A DNA stretch of 64,000 bases from Chrysopilus asiliformis (GCA_964034945.1 OZ035961.1:9346501-9410500), one strand, 5' to 3'; positions 12,160 to 25,579 are shown, counted from the stretch's first letter. Made by a program: numbers and translations. The notes: generated by a model not told the origin, from the letters alone.

Positions 12160-12640
12160 CGGGGTCGTGTCAGAGACAAATTGGGATTTGCAGGGCGTTG
12201 AGTACTATGAGCTCTTGAAACCATCAGAAACCATCAGTGGCGCAGTCTATCGACGTCAACTGATACGTTTGAAGCGAGCTATTGGCGAAAAACGTCCAGA
12301 AGAAGCGGATAGGCATGACAAGTTGATTCTACTCCACGACAATGCAAGTCCACACATTGCTAAGCCGGTCAAAACATAGCTAGAAGGGACCAACTGAAAA
12401 GTCCTCCCTCACCCGCAATACTCCCCAGATATTGCCTCTTCTGATTACCATTTCTTTAGATTGATTCAATCATGTTTTACTGAAATGTGGTTCCATTCAT
12501 ATGAGGAGGTGCATGACTCGATTAGTGCGAAAGAGCAAGTCTTCTTCATTTAAAGAAATCCGGCTTGTGCCTGACAGATGGGCTACAATTGTAGCTTCCA
12601 ATGGAACATACTTTGAATAAAATCCATTTGTAATTTGAAG
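12160..12640 (+). pseudogene. Mariner transposase remnant (C-terminal half)
   Basis: The plus strand encodes VEYYELLKPSETI, RRQLIRLKRAIGEKRPE and KLILLHDNASPHIAKPV, then past a stop VLPHPQYSPDIASSDYHFF and a tail matching mariner ends. HDNAxPH contains the second catalytic Asp and SPDxxxSDYHxF the third Asp of the DD34D triad. In-frame stops occur after KT and again downstream, and the N-terminal DNA-binding region is missing. Dead copy inside the 28-kb intron. Confidence 0.85.
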
Positions 12641-12649
12641 CACAATTAA

Positions 12650-14330
12650 ACAAGATTTTTCCGCTACGTGAAAAGAACTTATTACCCTAGCCAATATATA
12701 AAATATAATGGAAATTTAAAATGTTAATAAATTTGTTGAAAATTCAGCCACTAAAGTGCTTGTATTCGATAAAATCAATTTTCAGAATATAACCATATTT
12801 TAAACTAAATTATTTCAACATATAAAAATCAAATAATGTTATTAACATAATAGCTAATTAGTCAAATATGTTTTAATTGAACTATTTTATAAACAAGCTT
12901 TGATATAATTGATAAAATAGTTTTCATAAATTTTTGTCGAAAATTGAATTTACTTTGAATTAATTAAATTTGAAATTTGTTAATTCACGTTGTAAAATAT
13001 AAACGGCTTCATTTTTATGTAAAAAATTGTTTAGCGTTATTTGTTTATTAAGCAAAAAATGTCGCGTATTGCGAAATCACTTTTTTATTCTCGCAACTTG
13101 AAATTCTTGCAACAAAATTCTGCAAGAAAACTATTTTTTGTTATAAATTTAATGCAGGGAATTCCAACATATTTTCTCTCGCGGGCAGTGTCTTGAGAGT
13201 CAGAGAGAGATATACATGAATCTTGTGCCTTTCTTTCTAATGATGGTCACTAAAGTGTCAAATATGAAATTCAGATTGATTCATTAAGGCCGATTTGCGT
13301 GTACTATTCTTAAAAAATTAAATTGCGGTTAGCCTAATTAACTCCTAGAAATTCTGCTCCTTAAATAAATTTAAGTTGAACATAGGTTGCTACGTTATGT
13401 TGGTGCAAACTACTCTAAAGGTGGCAGCGGTCAACTCTAAAATTAACATTAAACAACTTTGAAAACAATAATTTCAGACTAAATATTTACGAAATTAAAT
13501 ATGAATGAGATAGTTTCATAATAAATAGCTTTTCAGAGTTATTAGGGCTAGTTTTTTTTTATTATCGATGGGGTTAAAGTTCATTGTTGGGATCATTAGT
13601 AATCAATAATATTGAAATATTTCTTGTGTGATTTCTTTTGGTTGAAGCTCTAATTTTGTTAGAGTTGAATTATCAATGATTTCAATATCTTCATTGGGGC
13701 TAGTTTCATCTTTCGAAGCCATGTAGGTCCCAAATATATAAGAATTTTTTTAAGTAATTTTAAGTCGAACATTCTGAATCTAACAAAAAGATTGTTGAAT
13801 TGCAAAATATGAAATAGATAAAAAAAAAACTTGATAAACCTCAGTTCATATCTCAAAAACTAGAGCTTACCCAACCAAACCACTAGCAGATTCAGAATCA
13901 GAGATCCCAAACTACCAAAACATACTCTTTATATCGAGCACATCAAAAGGTATGTTTTTGTCGGCCTGTACTATCGGACTTGTTATTGCGTTTAGTCTTT
14001 CTGAAGATTTTCGACGTTTTCTGTGGTTGTCGAGATTTTAACAGGTTGTAATCATTCTTTATGCTTTCAAAGTTTTTGTTCGTTTCTGATCTTGTCTGTG
14101 TAGTTCCCGAAATTATTACCATTTCTGACTGCTTTTCAGATTTTTCAAGACTTTGGTCTATTTTATGTCAAAGGTTGTTTATTTCTTTTTCTTTGCTTCA
14201 TAATGTTTGACTGACTGCTGAACTTTTTCCTTTTCGCCATTCGGTTTGATGTTATGGGAGAAAGATTTTAGTTTTTATAGCTCACCCTTCCCCTCTCACT
14301 TTCAACCCCCTCTCTATATAGTTTTGATTC
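12650..14330. other. No gene seen (intron)
   Basis: AT-rich, low-complexity intronic DNA between the mariner remnant and the minisatellites. Confidence 0.5.
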
Positions 14331-14337
14331 CTTCGAC

Positions 14338-14416
14338 CGATTTTGGCCCGATTTTGGCCCGATTTTGGCCCGATTTTGGCACGATTTTGGCACGATTATG
14401 GCCCGATTTTGGCCCG
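14338..14416. repeat. 11-base minisatellite
   Basis: About seven copies of CGATTTTGGCC with variants (GGCAC, GATTATGG). Confidence 0.85.
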
Positions 14417-14500
14417 CTTTTCGCTATTTGGTTGGCGATTAAGATTAAGTACTAAAAAATATCGTGATTAAAAAAAATGCTTTTTAAAAATTAAAACTTC

Positions 14501-14562
14501 ATTTACGGTGACCAGATTCTTTTTATTTACGGTGACCAGACTTTATTTATGGTGACTAGATA
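14501..14562. repeat. Three imperfect repeats of about 22 bases
   Basis: ATTTACGGTGACCAGA occurs twice, then ATTTATGGTGACTAGA. Confidence 0.75.
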
Positions 14563-14734
14563 TTTAAATTTTTTTAAAAATTCATCTATTCCTAAATCGA
14601 TTGATTTGATCATTCCATGCCCGAGTTAAACAAATTTTCTTTCACCATCAATCACCAAAAAGATTTCTCAAGTGCTCATCGTTGCAGAAAACCCGTAACA
14701 AGAAAATGACAACACTCAGCAAAATGGAGTAAAA

Positions 14735-15050
14735 GTTATCGATTTACGTACGACGTAATTGGCGACCTGCGAGAAAATTTAGCCTATGCTCGGCGTGCGT
14801 TGTTCGCCTGTGACGGGAGAAATTTGAAGATTAAACTTGCATCAAGGAAAGTAGGCCGTAAGGAGCTGCACGGGTTGACCGGAGATAAAAATTTCGAGTA
14901 TGTAATGTCATGTAATGGATAACTCCATCTGTGCCAAAAAGTTAACTTGGATCAGTTTTATAATTTTCCTGTAATGGATAACTCCATCTGCTTGCCACAG
15001 ACTAGAGTTGATTTGTCAAAAAGTTGACTTGGATTAGTTTTATAATTTTT
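14735..15050. mobile_element. Old, diverged copy of the 278-base element
   Basis: Shares ACGACGTAATTGGC, GCGTGCGTTGTTCGCC, GGAGCTGCACGGGTTGACC and GTCAAAAAGTTGACTTGGA with the copies at 59 and 61 kb. It also carries a private tandem duplication (GTAATGGATAACTCCATCTG at about 14915 and 14972). Confidence 0.6.
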
Positions 15051-15059
15051 TTTAAAATG

Positions 15060-17900
15060 CTCCAATGATTCTTTTATCCTTCTTAGTGCTGTGTGCACCA
15101 ACGTCTCAGAATTTCTATGGTTTAAGTAGGCTACCAGTTCTTTAAGAATTGTACGCGCAAATGGGCCTTAAAAGACTGGGATTTGTCAAATTTTTGATAT
15201 CTCCAGTGTTTTAACAAATACAAATTGAACGATTCTCCAGCTAAATCCGTCAAAACCAGAATTGTTTCACTTGTACATAATATAGCTAGAATAACTTATT
15301 AGTTGCTGCGTAATACAATAGCCTTACATGTAGGCGTTGACATGCGTTCAAAGATTATTTTTCTCACCCAAGTAACAATTTGAGGTTACATTCCGGTTAG
15401 GAAACGTATTTGAAACCATGGTAACAAAACTCAAAAGTTTCACATTTGGTTTCTGTAACCTTTCAGAAACGTTTCAGAAACCCTATTTAGAAGCTGGTTT
15501 CAAAATAACCTTTTTTGGCGGGTTTATTCGGAAACCATCTAAAATGTAACTAAAATGTAACCTAAATTAAAGGTTTTTTTGTTACCACGGTTACAAAATG
15601 TTTCATTCTTTTTTTTTACAAAATAGACGGGAAATTTTATAGATAAAATCGACCGTATATTTTAATCGACAGAAGTTCTCCTATTTTTTTTAGTAAAATT
15701 TAAAAAAATCACTTACACATTTGTGATGTCACTGTGTGAAAAATTTTACCATATAGTCAATAAGAAAATACCTACGCGATTTTTACATATATTCAATAAA
15801 AACTTGTTACGTTTTTTGGAGGGTAAATATTAACTGCTGTGAATTTAACAATAAAAACAATATTAACATTATTTACATAAATAACAAGCAAGCAAAACGT
15901 TTTAATATTTAAATAAGATTTTGTTTAAATTGCTATATCAAATGATATAAGCACAAGTCTCCATTTTCTGTACAAAAACATTATAATAAATGAAAATTTT
16001 TAGCACTAAACAACTTCATACTTGATACTTTCTAACTTAAAAGCCAAACTCTGTGTTATTCTTGTACGCAAGGTAAATTATATTAAAGAACATAAAACAT
16101 TTATATCAAAAATATTGAAAATTAGATATTGTATAGTTACACAAACAAATTCAAATATTCATCTATTATTGGAAAAAAAAATAATTAAGAATCAGTCATT
16201 GATAACTGCTAGTAACGATAATGAAAAAGAATAATTGTTTCTTGACTTTATTTCAAAAGAAAAACACAACTATAAACATTAACATGTATACTAATGGACG
16301 ATAATAAGAATTATAATGGAAAATCAATATTATCAATTTTTTTTTAATAACAACAAATGAGAAGTGTATAAATTCATATTTTTTTTTATCTTTTCTTTAA
16401 ATTTGATTTAAATACTAGGTCACCGGGCAGCCCATCCCAACATTTTTTTTTTAATTTATTTTATATCTTTTTAAATATATAAATAATTACATATTATATA
16501 TATTTTGGTTTAAATCAATATAAAAATGAAATCACAAAAAACACCTTAAATAAATAAATTTGTTAATCATATATTATGAAGAAAATTTTGAAACGAACCA
16601 AGAAATTATTGTGAATTAAAAGAAAAAGGGAAAAATATATTTTTGCTCTCCTCAAAACAATTTTTTTTTCGTGAAAAAAGCATAACATATAAATTTAAAT
16701 ATTAGTTTAGTTGTTTATCTATTTCTACTGAAATGAATTTAATTTATAATTTTGCATTCATAAAATTCATAAATGCAAAACATTAATTTTTATTTCGAAT
16801 AAAATAGAAAATTGAGAGAAATTTATACCTGGTGAGGTTCGGTTTTTTGTTTTTATCTAAATTCATTATTCTAACCGGTTAACCAGTTAATGGTGCACAT
16901 TAGTTTCATAAATTTTTGTATCAATCATATCAGATAATAATCTTGTCAAAATTTGCATAAAACATTTTTATATCTCATGTCAATACTATTAATTTTTGAA
17001 ATCATGAAAAATGTTTTTCTCTACCAGTTTTCAATTTTTTATAAATTTTTTTGATATTCAAATTTCGTTTCGTGCTTGATTTTTGCATAGATAAGAATCT
17101 GAATTTGATTTAAAAAGTAGCAGATAAAAAAAATTTGCATTTTCTTGTTTTGCTTTTTTCATTCAATCTTTTTTTCTGACTAAAAATATATTTTTCTCTT
17201 TTTGCGGTTTTAATTTTTTTTTCTAAAAAAAAAAATATGTAAAATATGAGTGTAATGAATGAATACGAAAAAATTATGTGGAACAACGTAAAAAAAGACA
17301 AACAACAGAAATAGAATAAATTTATGTACAAAAAGATTTTATTTTAAATTCTATTGATATTTTATTATATTTACAAAATTTGATATTATCTTACTTTCCT
17401 TGTTTTACTATCAAAAGTAGTGGTTTTTAAAGAGTATTTTTTATAAAATATAATTTAACATAATTATTTCCGATCATACAAAGACACCCATCTATTCTAA
17501 CTGCTAGTTTTGTGAATGTTAAAAACAGGTAGATTTAAAAAATCAAGACAGGGTGTGAAATACTATCAAAAAATTTATGGATTTTAGAGTTCAAGTGCAT
17601 TTAGAGATTTATTGATTAGGTGACAGACATCGAAAACTCAGATTTAGAAAAGGTGTGGTAAACACAGTTAGGGGAAGAATCAGTTTAGGTAGGTAAATAT
17701 TATTATAAAATACACATAATGTAAATATTTATTGTCTTTCCAGAATTTTTCTACTATCAAAATGTTTGAAATTCACCAAAATAGATTACGAAAGGAACAA
17801 AAAATTAAAAAAAAAATACTTATTAGATTTCTAGTCTATTATTTTATGGTGCAAATGCAACATAATTCTATTGGTAATGTCTTGCCCGCAGTATAAAAGA
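15060..17900. other. No gene seen; GTAAC/GAAACC-rich patch at 15360-15610
   Basis: The patch repeats GGTTAC/GTAACC and GAAACC/GGTTTC motifs on both strands and may be a decayed inverted-repeat element, but I could not define ends. The rest is very AT-rich. Confidence 0.4.
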
Positions 17901-17903
17901 TCA

Positions 17904-18046
17904 GTGGCCTATTTCATCAACTTACAAATTTGAATTTACAAGTTTTTTTCAACTGATTTTTAACAAAATTTGTAAATTGTTAGCTTAGGTATTTTGCTTT
18001 AGTACAAATTTGTAATTGTAATTTGTAGTTTGGTGAAATAGGCCAC
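17904..18046. mobile_element. Foldback MITE, 143 bases
   Basis: The ends are GTGGCCTATTTCATCAA and TTGGTGAAATAGGCCAC; the arms continue with TTACAAATTTG and CAAATTTGTAA. No ORF. Confidence 0.75.
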
Positions 18047-18741
18047 AGGTGTGGTACTATATTCAATCAATTGTGTCATTTAGACTATTAAGGGATACTT
18101 TTAAGGGGTCCTTTAGACTATTAAGGAAAATATATTGCCTATAAAAAAAGTTTTTGTGAAAGAGAAATAATCTTTAACGCAGAATTCAAAACATCATCAA
18201 AGGGGAAACATACCTTTTGTGGAGGCAATAAAGTGTAATCTCCTTGACGGAGCTTAAAAGTAGTGTAATGTGTTCATTGTATAAGAAAAAAACAGTTTTT
18301 AACGGGTTAACGGGTTTTTCACAGGACTCAGAAGATCATCACCATAAGTTATTGTCTAGCCCGCTAAGACTAAATCAAAATTTGTGCCTAACTAGCTTGC
18401 ATACCCGTCGTTACCAGGTTAAAGTTTTTTGCAAAAGTTTTTTCGCGCCAAAAATCAAGAAATAATTCAAAAACTTTTGAAAAAAAAAAAAGATTTACGT
18501 TTCAAATTTCGAAATTCTAACACCAGATTGGTGATCCCAAAACCCCCGTAACCCCCATAATGACAGTTTTTCCGAGTTAAAAAAATGTTTGCGTCATCCT
18601 TATAGAACGTTTCGTTTCGAATTTTAAAAAACCGTTTCTTAGTGAGCACCTATGAAGTATGATGTATTTTTGTGCAAAATTTGATGGCTAACTGATTGCC
18701 ATCAAAAAAGTGGTTCAGGAGATACTGTGATGAGAAAGTGG

Positions 18742-19589
18742 CAGTGACGTTTCTTCTAAGGTGCGAGGGTGTTCACTGCACACCCTACTGAAATCCAATA
18801 TGTATCGGAAATCTATTGTTAATTAATTTCTTTTTTTTGTGCCAATTCTTTCGACAATTTACCAATGGCAATGGTTGCCTAAAGCACCCGCACCCTACAT
18901 TACCAACCTGTTTCTTTATCTTTCGACCAACCAAGTGTTCTCCACTTTACAGCGAACCAAAGTAAAAATTGCTTGTGGCCTTCTTTCCTACTCGCCCCTT
19001 AGCGAAACACACTCGAAACGCAATACCGACTCTTTCGGTCGTTCGACCAACTCGAGTGTTCTCCAATTTACAGCGCACCAAAGCAAAGTAAAAACACATA
19101 TGACTAAGTAAAAGTCTATAATAAAAAACGTTTCACCGCACACAAAGTTCACAAGAAGTAACCGCACACAACGATGAATTTGGGTGCTCCAGAAAAAGCC
19201 GCACGGCGAACCGATGCGATGTTGGTTGCTGCTTGCCGCGATGCTGCGAAACCCGACAATAGAAAACCGACCATTGCATGGCCGTTCGGCTGACGTGCTG
19301 ATGCGTGTGGGTGTGTGTGCCAAGCAAAACAGCAATATTGCTTGCTCATCAGCTCAGTCGGTTTCTGATTTTACAGGTGTTCAGTTGGCTTTTGTGTATG
19401 AGAAATAATTAATTTAATATTATGGCTTGTGAATGCGGATGCGCAATCGAAAAATTGTTTGAGAAACCATTTTCTCTTCGTCTATCACGTCCCGGACGTG
19501 ATCCTGGATAAAACTAAGAGTAGACGTCTTATCATTTAACAGAAACTTAATATTGAACACCCTACTGAAAGCAGCACGCCACGTCACTG
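18742..19589. mobile_element. Non-autonomous hAT element, 848 bases, perfect 8-base target duplication
   Basis: The 8-mer GAAAGTGG flanks it exactly on both sides (18734-18741 and 19590-19597). The termini are CAGTGACGT...ACGTCACTG, followed inwards by an imperfect inverted GGGTGTTCA/TGAACACCC. The 8-base duplication and CAGTG start are hAT signatures. The interior is GC-richer than its surroundings and holds a tandem partial duplication (GTGTTCTCCACTTTACAGCG and GTGTTCTCCAATTTACAGCG). ORFs of up to 115 codons here overlap each other in several frames and resemble no hAT transposase. Confidence 0.85.
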
Positions 19590-20009
19590 GAAAGTGGTAT
19601 TTGGCTTTTACATTATACAGATTGAATTTTCCTCACAAACAGATAAAACGTAAAAAATAAAAAGATATAACCCTCAAGAGTGCCCATAAAATACATCATA
19701 ACTTTATAAGATTAAGGAAGGGGAAGCTGCGTTATTGTATCAGCGATTCTAAACTCCATTCAACAGATTGTTAACGTTTGGCGAGTAGGGCGAGGTGAAA
19801 AGTGGGGGTGGCGATAAAAAGCCTGAACATAGCGTAACGTATTTTATGGAAAGCTCCTTAAAGAAATTTTGTTACACTGGAAATAATTTAAAACTGTGTA
19901 GTGGCTTATTTTTAAAAGCATTTATCTAGCTTCCTTTTTTGTCTATTTGTCAGGGTCAAATTTTGTAATCCAATTTTGACTCAGTTTCACTCATTCAATT
20001 GACTTTAAA

Positions 20010-20335
20010 TTTTGCACACATACGTAACTCCGATAGGAAAGACACATATATGTATGCATGTGCGGGAAAAAACAACATGGCGGATACTAGACGCCATTAT
20101 GTCCAAATCGAACAAACGAAGTACCCATCGCATGGGATTTCAAATGGAAGGGCTTCCGAAACATAATATCAGCGTGTATTGGAAATTCAAGAAAATACAA
20201 AATGGTGGCCGCATGGTGACATTTTGTTAAAGTCGCACAAATGAAGAACTCGCCCTGTGGGTCTTAAATTAAAGCGGCTCGAAAAATAATCATAAAACCG
20301 TATTACGCTCTCGATAAAAAAAAAGAATATAAACT
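20010..20335. repeat. Interspersed repeat R copy
   Basis: Diverged counterpart of 1490-1735: CAAATGGAAGGGCTTC, AATATCAGCGTGTATTGGAA, TACAAAATGGTGGCCGCATG, TTTTGTTAAAGTCGCACAAA, GTGGGTCTTAAAT. Confidence 0.55.
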
Positions 20336-20510
20336 GCTGACGCATCCACAATTTTTTTGTAATCGGAAAAATCAATCATCGAGTGAGACCTTAACCGAAT
20401 AAAGGTGGCGAAAGAGACATATTTTTTGATTTTTAATATTCGATTACAAAATTACTAAATAGGATAATTTTTTTACAAAGGTTTTAATTTGTACTGAAAA
20501 AAAAATAAAA

Positions 20511-20612
20511 TTCTGGGCGTTGTATATCAGAAATAAAAACGAATTAAATGAATAGAAAATAAAATAAATATTTATTTTGCTTTTATTTCTGATACACAAA
20601 CGCCCAAAAAAT
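20511..20612. mobile_element. Foldback element of about 100 bases
   Basis: TTCTGGGCGTTGTATATCAG pairs with CTGATACACAAACGCCCAA, and AAATAAAA with TTTTATTT. A related one-armed sequence (TTATTTCTGATACACAA) is at 22622. Confidence 0.65.
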
Positions 20613-20693
20613 TATTTTTTCTTTTTAGTAGATTTTTAAAATAAAAGGTTTTGTTATTTCATTTTTGTTAAAGTTAGGCCCACAGATTTTGAT

Positions 20694-21624
20694 CTGTAGG
20701 GGAGACTCGTCCTCGTTGTCACAAGTACTAGTTGTCACAATGGCTATATCTCTTAATTCAGAAATATTTTTGAAATCGGTTCTTCGGCAATTTCGAAGCG
20801 CACTCCACCACTACCAACCTCAGAAAGTGTCCTGGCGATCGACCTCATGTGTTACGTTTTTTAACTCGAAATCAAAAAATATCGTTAGCGAGTAAATTCT
20901 AATGGATTTATTGATTTTGTTTTTTGTCATACATTATTAAGATAGAAGTGTGTTTTGATTGGTTTTTCTTAGGACATTGATGGACTTTAAACGTAATTTT
21001 GAGTGTTTAGGTTTTACGTTAAATGTTATAGGTGTAAATGGCTGTCAAAAATTAGTTGTCACAGGGGCTATTTGTTTGTCTCAGGGGTTACTGCAGAGCA
21101 GGAAAATCTGCAGAACAGAAAAATCTGAAGAATCTAAAACCCAAGAAACATAAGAAGCAGGAAAATAAAGGAGTTGAGATATAGAAATGAGTTGTTAACA
21201 GCTATGGAGACGAAGGCAACGAAGAACTACTGTGCGTGGTTTGTTATGAAACTTGGTCAAGTAACAAACCCAATGCAGGGTGCGTTCAGTGCATCAAATG
21301 CAGACTGTGGGCTCATGATAGATCTGCGGGGCAAAGAGTTTTTTTTGTTACCCTAATTACGCCGGGAATGACCTGTGACAACGAGGACCGCACGTTGTGA
21401 CAACCAACCCCAGCCTTGGGGTAAGTTGTCACAGTAGACTTAAATTTTTATTACATTATTTTCATGACGTTATTACTTGAAATTTTAAATAATTTGTACA
21501 ATTAATGAAGGACGAAAGCCCAAATATATGATTTATGCGTTTGACTTGGCAATTTAACTTCATTGTCTCCAGAAATAAGGATTTTTATGATTTTTGTGAC
21601 AACTAGGACCAGTCTCCCCTACAG
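20694..21624 (+). mobile_element. Internally deleted pogo-type element, 931 bases
   Basis: The inverted ends are CTGTAGGGGAGACTCGTCCT and AGGACCAGTCTCCCCTACAG, continuing into GTTGTCACA/TGTGACAAC. Between them, at about 21200-21320, one plus-strand frame reads DEGNEELLCVVCYETW, then CVQCIKCRLWAHDRSAG. This is a C-x2-C...C-x2-C-x4-WAH zinc-binding tail that I know from the C-termini of pogo-like transposases. The HTH and catalytic domains are absent and other stops occur, so it is a dead or non-autonomous copy. Confidence 0.75.
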
Positions 21625-22279
21625 ATAATTTCAAACATTTAAAAATACATCAAAAATGATAGGGCCAGAGATTGTAAATCAACTTATTTTGTTACTGCTG
21701 GATGCTAGCAACACTAATTGTCTAGAGGCCCTTGTAATCAAAACCTCACAAATGGTGCAATTTATTCCTGGTTCGCAATATATGGAAACTGTAGGTTTGG
21801 GCAGAAGGAAAGAAACATTTGATGACATCTCAATTGAGGATCGCTAATCCAGACTTGATATCTACAGATAAAAAGAAAATGAAGCCAAGAGATATGGAGA
21901 TTAACAAAGAAATTTAATTATATTACAATTATATTAAATTACTCAGCTTATATATCATAATACCTTCCATCGCGAGAACAAAAATGTTTTTCCACAATAC
22001 ACCGAAAAATTATATTTCACAACTATGACTTTTTGGGTCTGGCCGTTTAGTAAGTCCTTAGAGAGAGGATACTGGGATAGAAAGGCAATATTTCTTTTCT
22101 GAAAAGGACTCTGTTTTAGTTCATTTTGAAAATCAGCGACCTTTTTAAGATGCAGCTTAACTAGGGTTCAACTTGTTTTAAGCATAATTTTCGAAACATT
22201 TTTAAAAAACTGTATTTAAAAAAAAAATGATGGTCGGTACCTGTGATGGCCAACGTTACTTTTCCAAAAGTTGATAGAA

Positions 22280-22605
22280 AACTACGATTTGTGTAGAATT
22301 GATTTACACAAATTTCAAGGCGCTAGCTCAACTCGTTCTCGAGTTCTTTTAGATACTTAAAACGGACAGACCAACAGGCAGACCGACAGACAGACCAACA
22401 GACACGACAGACAGACTGACAGAGACACCACAGACAGACATACAGACAGACCAACAGACACGTCAGACCGACAGACGGACATCGTCATAATTTTATCCGA
22501 AATGGATTTCGTACTGATCAGAAAGTTTCTATATGCCCGCGTTCTCGAGTCGGTCTCACAATATATAAATACAATACTTTCCCTTTATAACAGAGGAAAG
22601 TAAAA
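22280..22605. repeat. Interspersed repeat S2 copy
   Basis: GGCGCTAGCTCAACTCGTTC, a (CAGACAGA/CCAACAGA)n tract at 22360-22490, GAAATGGATTTCGTACTGA and AATACAATACTTTCCCTTTA. Confidence 0.65.
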
Positions 22606-23027
22606 AGAGTCACTTGCGATTATTTCTGATACACAAGGTTCAACATTTATATTTTCCTTTTTAATACATTTTTAAATTAAAGCTTTTTTTAAAATGTCTT
22701 TATAGTTCTTTTATAGTCAATAAATAAGATTGAAAAATGTGAAAATATTTGAAATCTGGTGAAAATTTTAATATGACTTATACGGGAAGTATAGTATTTA
22801 AAACTGCACCCACTTAAAAACTTGCGTAAATTTTAAGGGAAAAATGTGGAAGAGGGCATGAGGAAGTACCTCTAGTCTTTGCTATCCTTATCAGGGCATG
22901 TCTTTATTTTAATACACCAATAAATTGATGTATGGTGCTGATTATAAAGAAATCTGTTTCACTGAGGTAAATTTAATTTTTTGAATTTTTTATTACTAAT
23001 ATACTAAATCGCATCGAACCAATCATC

Positions 23028-23590
23028 GGAGATAAAAATGAACTACACCAGGGTGTTTCGGATGGCAAAAGATTTTGATTTCCTCATGTCCGTCCGTCTG
23101 TCTGTTCGTGAACACCATAACTTTCGAAAGAATTGAGCTAGAAACTTGAAATTTTGTATAGATACGTTTCTCATTAATGACTACCGTAAGTTCTTGAACG
23201 GGAAAAATTGGAGTATTACTTCCATACAAACGAAACAGTTTTTCGCAATTTTCTCGAAAATGGCGAGTCATATTAAAAAAATTATAATGGTAAAATGTGG
23301 TTAGAATAGTATTTTACGTAACTCATATTTGCATCAAAATCCAGCTGGACTACTCCTTCCCCCTCTCCCATACAAATGGAACACCTTTTTTTCTATTTTC
23401 TCGAAAACGGTGAGTCGTATTGAAAAATTTATAAAGGTAAAATATGTTTAGAATATGATTTTACATAACTTATCCATACATCAAAATCCAATCCAACCTC
23501 TCTCCTATACAAATGGATTTTTTTAATGAACATTTTGTCTATCATAAAGAGTATTTGATGACTGGCCCCTGGAAATTATAGCTTTTCTTA
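23028..23590. repeat. Interspersed repeat S1, diverged copy
   Basis: ATGAACTACACCAGGGTGTT, GTCCGTCCGTCTGTCTG, TAACTTTCGAAAGAATTGAG and TAAGTTCTTGAACGGG match the family. The module with TTTTCTCGAAAACGGTGAGT and ATCAAAATCCA is tandemly repeated, unlike in the 44-kb copy. Confidence 0.65.
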
Positions 23591-23747
23591 TGCTTATTTC
23601 TGTCACAACTCAAATAAAAACTCACATAATTTCAGTTAAGTCGGGATTCATTGTTTACTATCATGATTGGTTGTATTTTAAGAGATTTGTTTAATTTATA
23701 AAAAACATGAATGTTTATAAAAACTAAAATTAGTTTCTTTAACGGCC

Positions 23748-23864
23748 AATTTATTCACTAGGAGTTAAATCGCCTTAACTCCCTTAACTCACCTTTTACA
23801 TGGAAAATAACACTAGCTAACTCCCTTAACTCACTAACTCGGCTTAACTCCTAGTGAATAAATT
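23748..23864. mobile_element. Perfect-arm foldback element, 117 bases
   Basis: The ends AATTTATTCACTAGGAGTTA and TAACTCCTAGTGAATAAATT are exact complements. The interior repeats AACTCCCTTAACTCAC. Confidence 0.78.
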
Positions 23865-23999
23865 AGGGGTAAGAGGGGGGCATCACTAAAATAAGAAATG
23901 TTGTCCGAAAAGACGAAAAGGGAGAAGATCATAATAATCCTATAAAAGAATGCACCATTAAGAAATTTTTAAAATAGGCGCCCTATTAGAATATCGAAA

Positions 24000-25570
24000 T
24001 TAAAAGACAGATTCTAACCGCATTTACAAGAAAAAAGTATTTTCACCTAAAATAATAATACCTTCCATTGTTAATTGTAATGCTTTTTGTTAGATGATTT
24101 TAGTTAATATTTAAAAACTTAGTGTATATTCTTGGTTAAATTAATTTTGTTTTTGTTTATCACTATTTTTCTGCATTTAAATCTAAAGCTTTCAAAAAGC
24201 ATATCATTTTAATGAAAAACAAGTAAAAAAAAGGATATATTTTATTATATATATATTTGTATTTGAAAAAATATATAACTAAAAAACGAAATAGTAAACG
24301 AAATGAAAGAAAATTGATATAAAAACATTTTATACAGAGCACTAGGAAAAAGCTTCTTGTGAAAGCAATTTTTACAGCTTAAAAAATCTAAATAAATATA
24401 TATATATGTATAAATGCAATGTACAAGTAAACTATAACGTCTCTCTGGATTTATAAATATTATTTAGTTATATACAAAAATATGTTTGCTTTTATACAAC
24501 TTTATGTTGATAAGGATGACGTCCTATATTCAAAAAAAAAAAAAAGAAATCTAGAGTACCAGTATGCACTCCAAGTTGAGATGGGGTTTTTTTCCCTTTT
24601 GCCGTTTTGTTCGTATTTTTTCCGTTTTTTTTTTTGGAAGAAATATATTTTGTACAATTATACGATAGAATCTACAGATATTTACAATACACGTGTATAG
24701 TTGTACAGATTTCGTTATATACAAAATACAAATATAGAAATTCGTATACAAAATGTTTTTCTTTTGACTGGTTCAGTACTTGTGTCGGATTTTGTGATGA
24801 AAATATTCGAGCCAAAAAAAAAAATAAAGAAGAAAATTTACTCTAATGGAAGGCCATTTAAGTGACAGTGTGTTTTCTTTTCTAGCAAAGAAATACATAA
24901 TTTGAATAATTTATTTTGTGCTTGCTAATCCTTTTCAACGGAGTGGAAAGGGTTCCATTTTCAGAAAATAAATTTCTATATATTTCATTCCCGTTTTTCC
25001 ACTGTGAATATAAATCGAGATAAACAGACTATAATCATAACACAAATAAAAAATATTTTAATTGGAAAATATCAATTGAAATAAATAGTTGGTAATTTAT
25101 CTCTCATAATTACGAATAAGAAATGTGCAAATTATTAACCATTAATTATAGCTAATGATATTTTCGTAAAAAAAGATATTTTATGTGAATAATTATTTAT
25201 GTGAAAATGAAATATTCATTTAAATGATTCTTATTGTGCTAAGAGTTAGACAATTTGGGGATTTCATGTCAGAAATATTGCGGATTAATAGAAAAAGTAA
25301 AGAAAAATTATACAAAAATACTAAAAAAATAAAACAAAACTGAAAAATTGGAAAAAAAAGAAAAAGGAAAATTACCATAACTGTTTTTTGTTTCACGTAT
25401 TACGATTTTATAAGGCAATTTGAATTCGTAAATCTTAAAAACTGTAGTTTAAAATGCAAGGTTGTTTATAATTAGTGGAAATTTGTATTGCATTTTAAAA
25501 AAAAATCCGAAATAAATAGAATCAACCCGAAATGTTATCACGATTTAAAAATATTTAAAGATTGGTCCCG
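24000..25570. other. No gene seen (AT-rich intron)
   Basis: Long A and T runs. The three overlapping ORFs near 24482-24846 arise from this composition. Confidence 0.5.
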
Positions 25571-25579
25571 AAAAGCGGT

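Noticed and set aside
14246..14455. ORF with GPILARFWPDFG-type repeats
   Set aside because: Translation of the 11-base minisatellite.
18988..19335. 115-codon minus-strand ORF
   Set aside because: Lies inside a hAT element, overlaps several other ORFs in both strands, and resembles no transposase.
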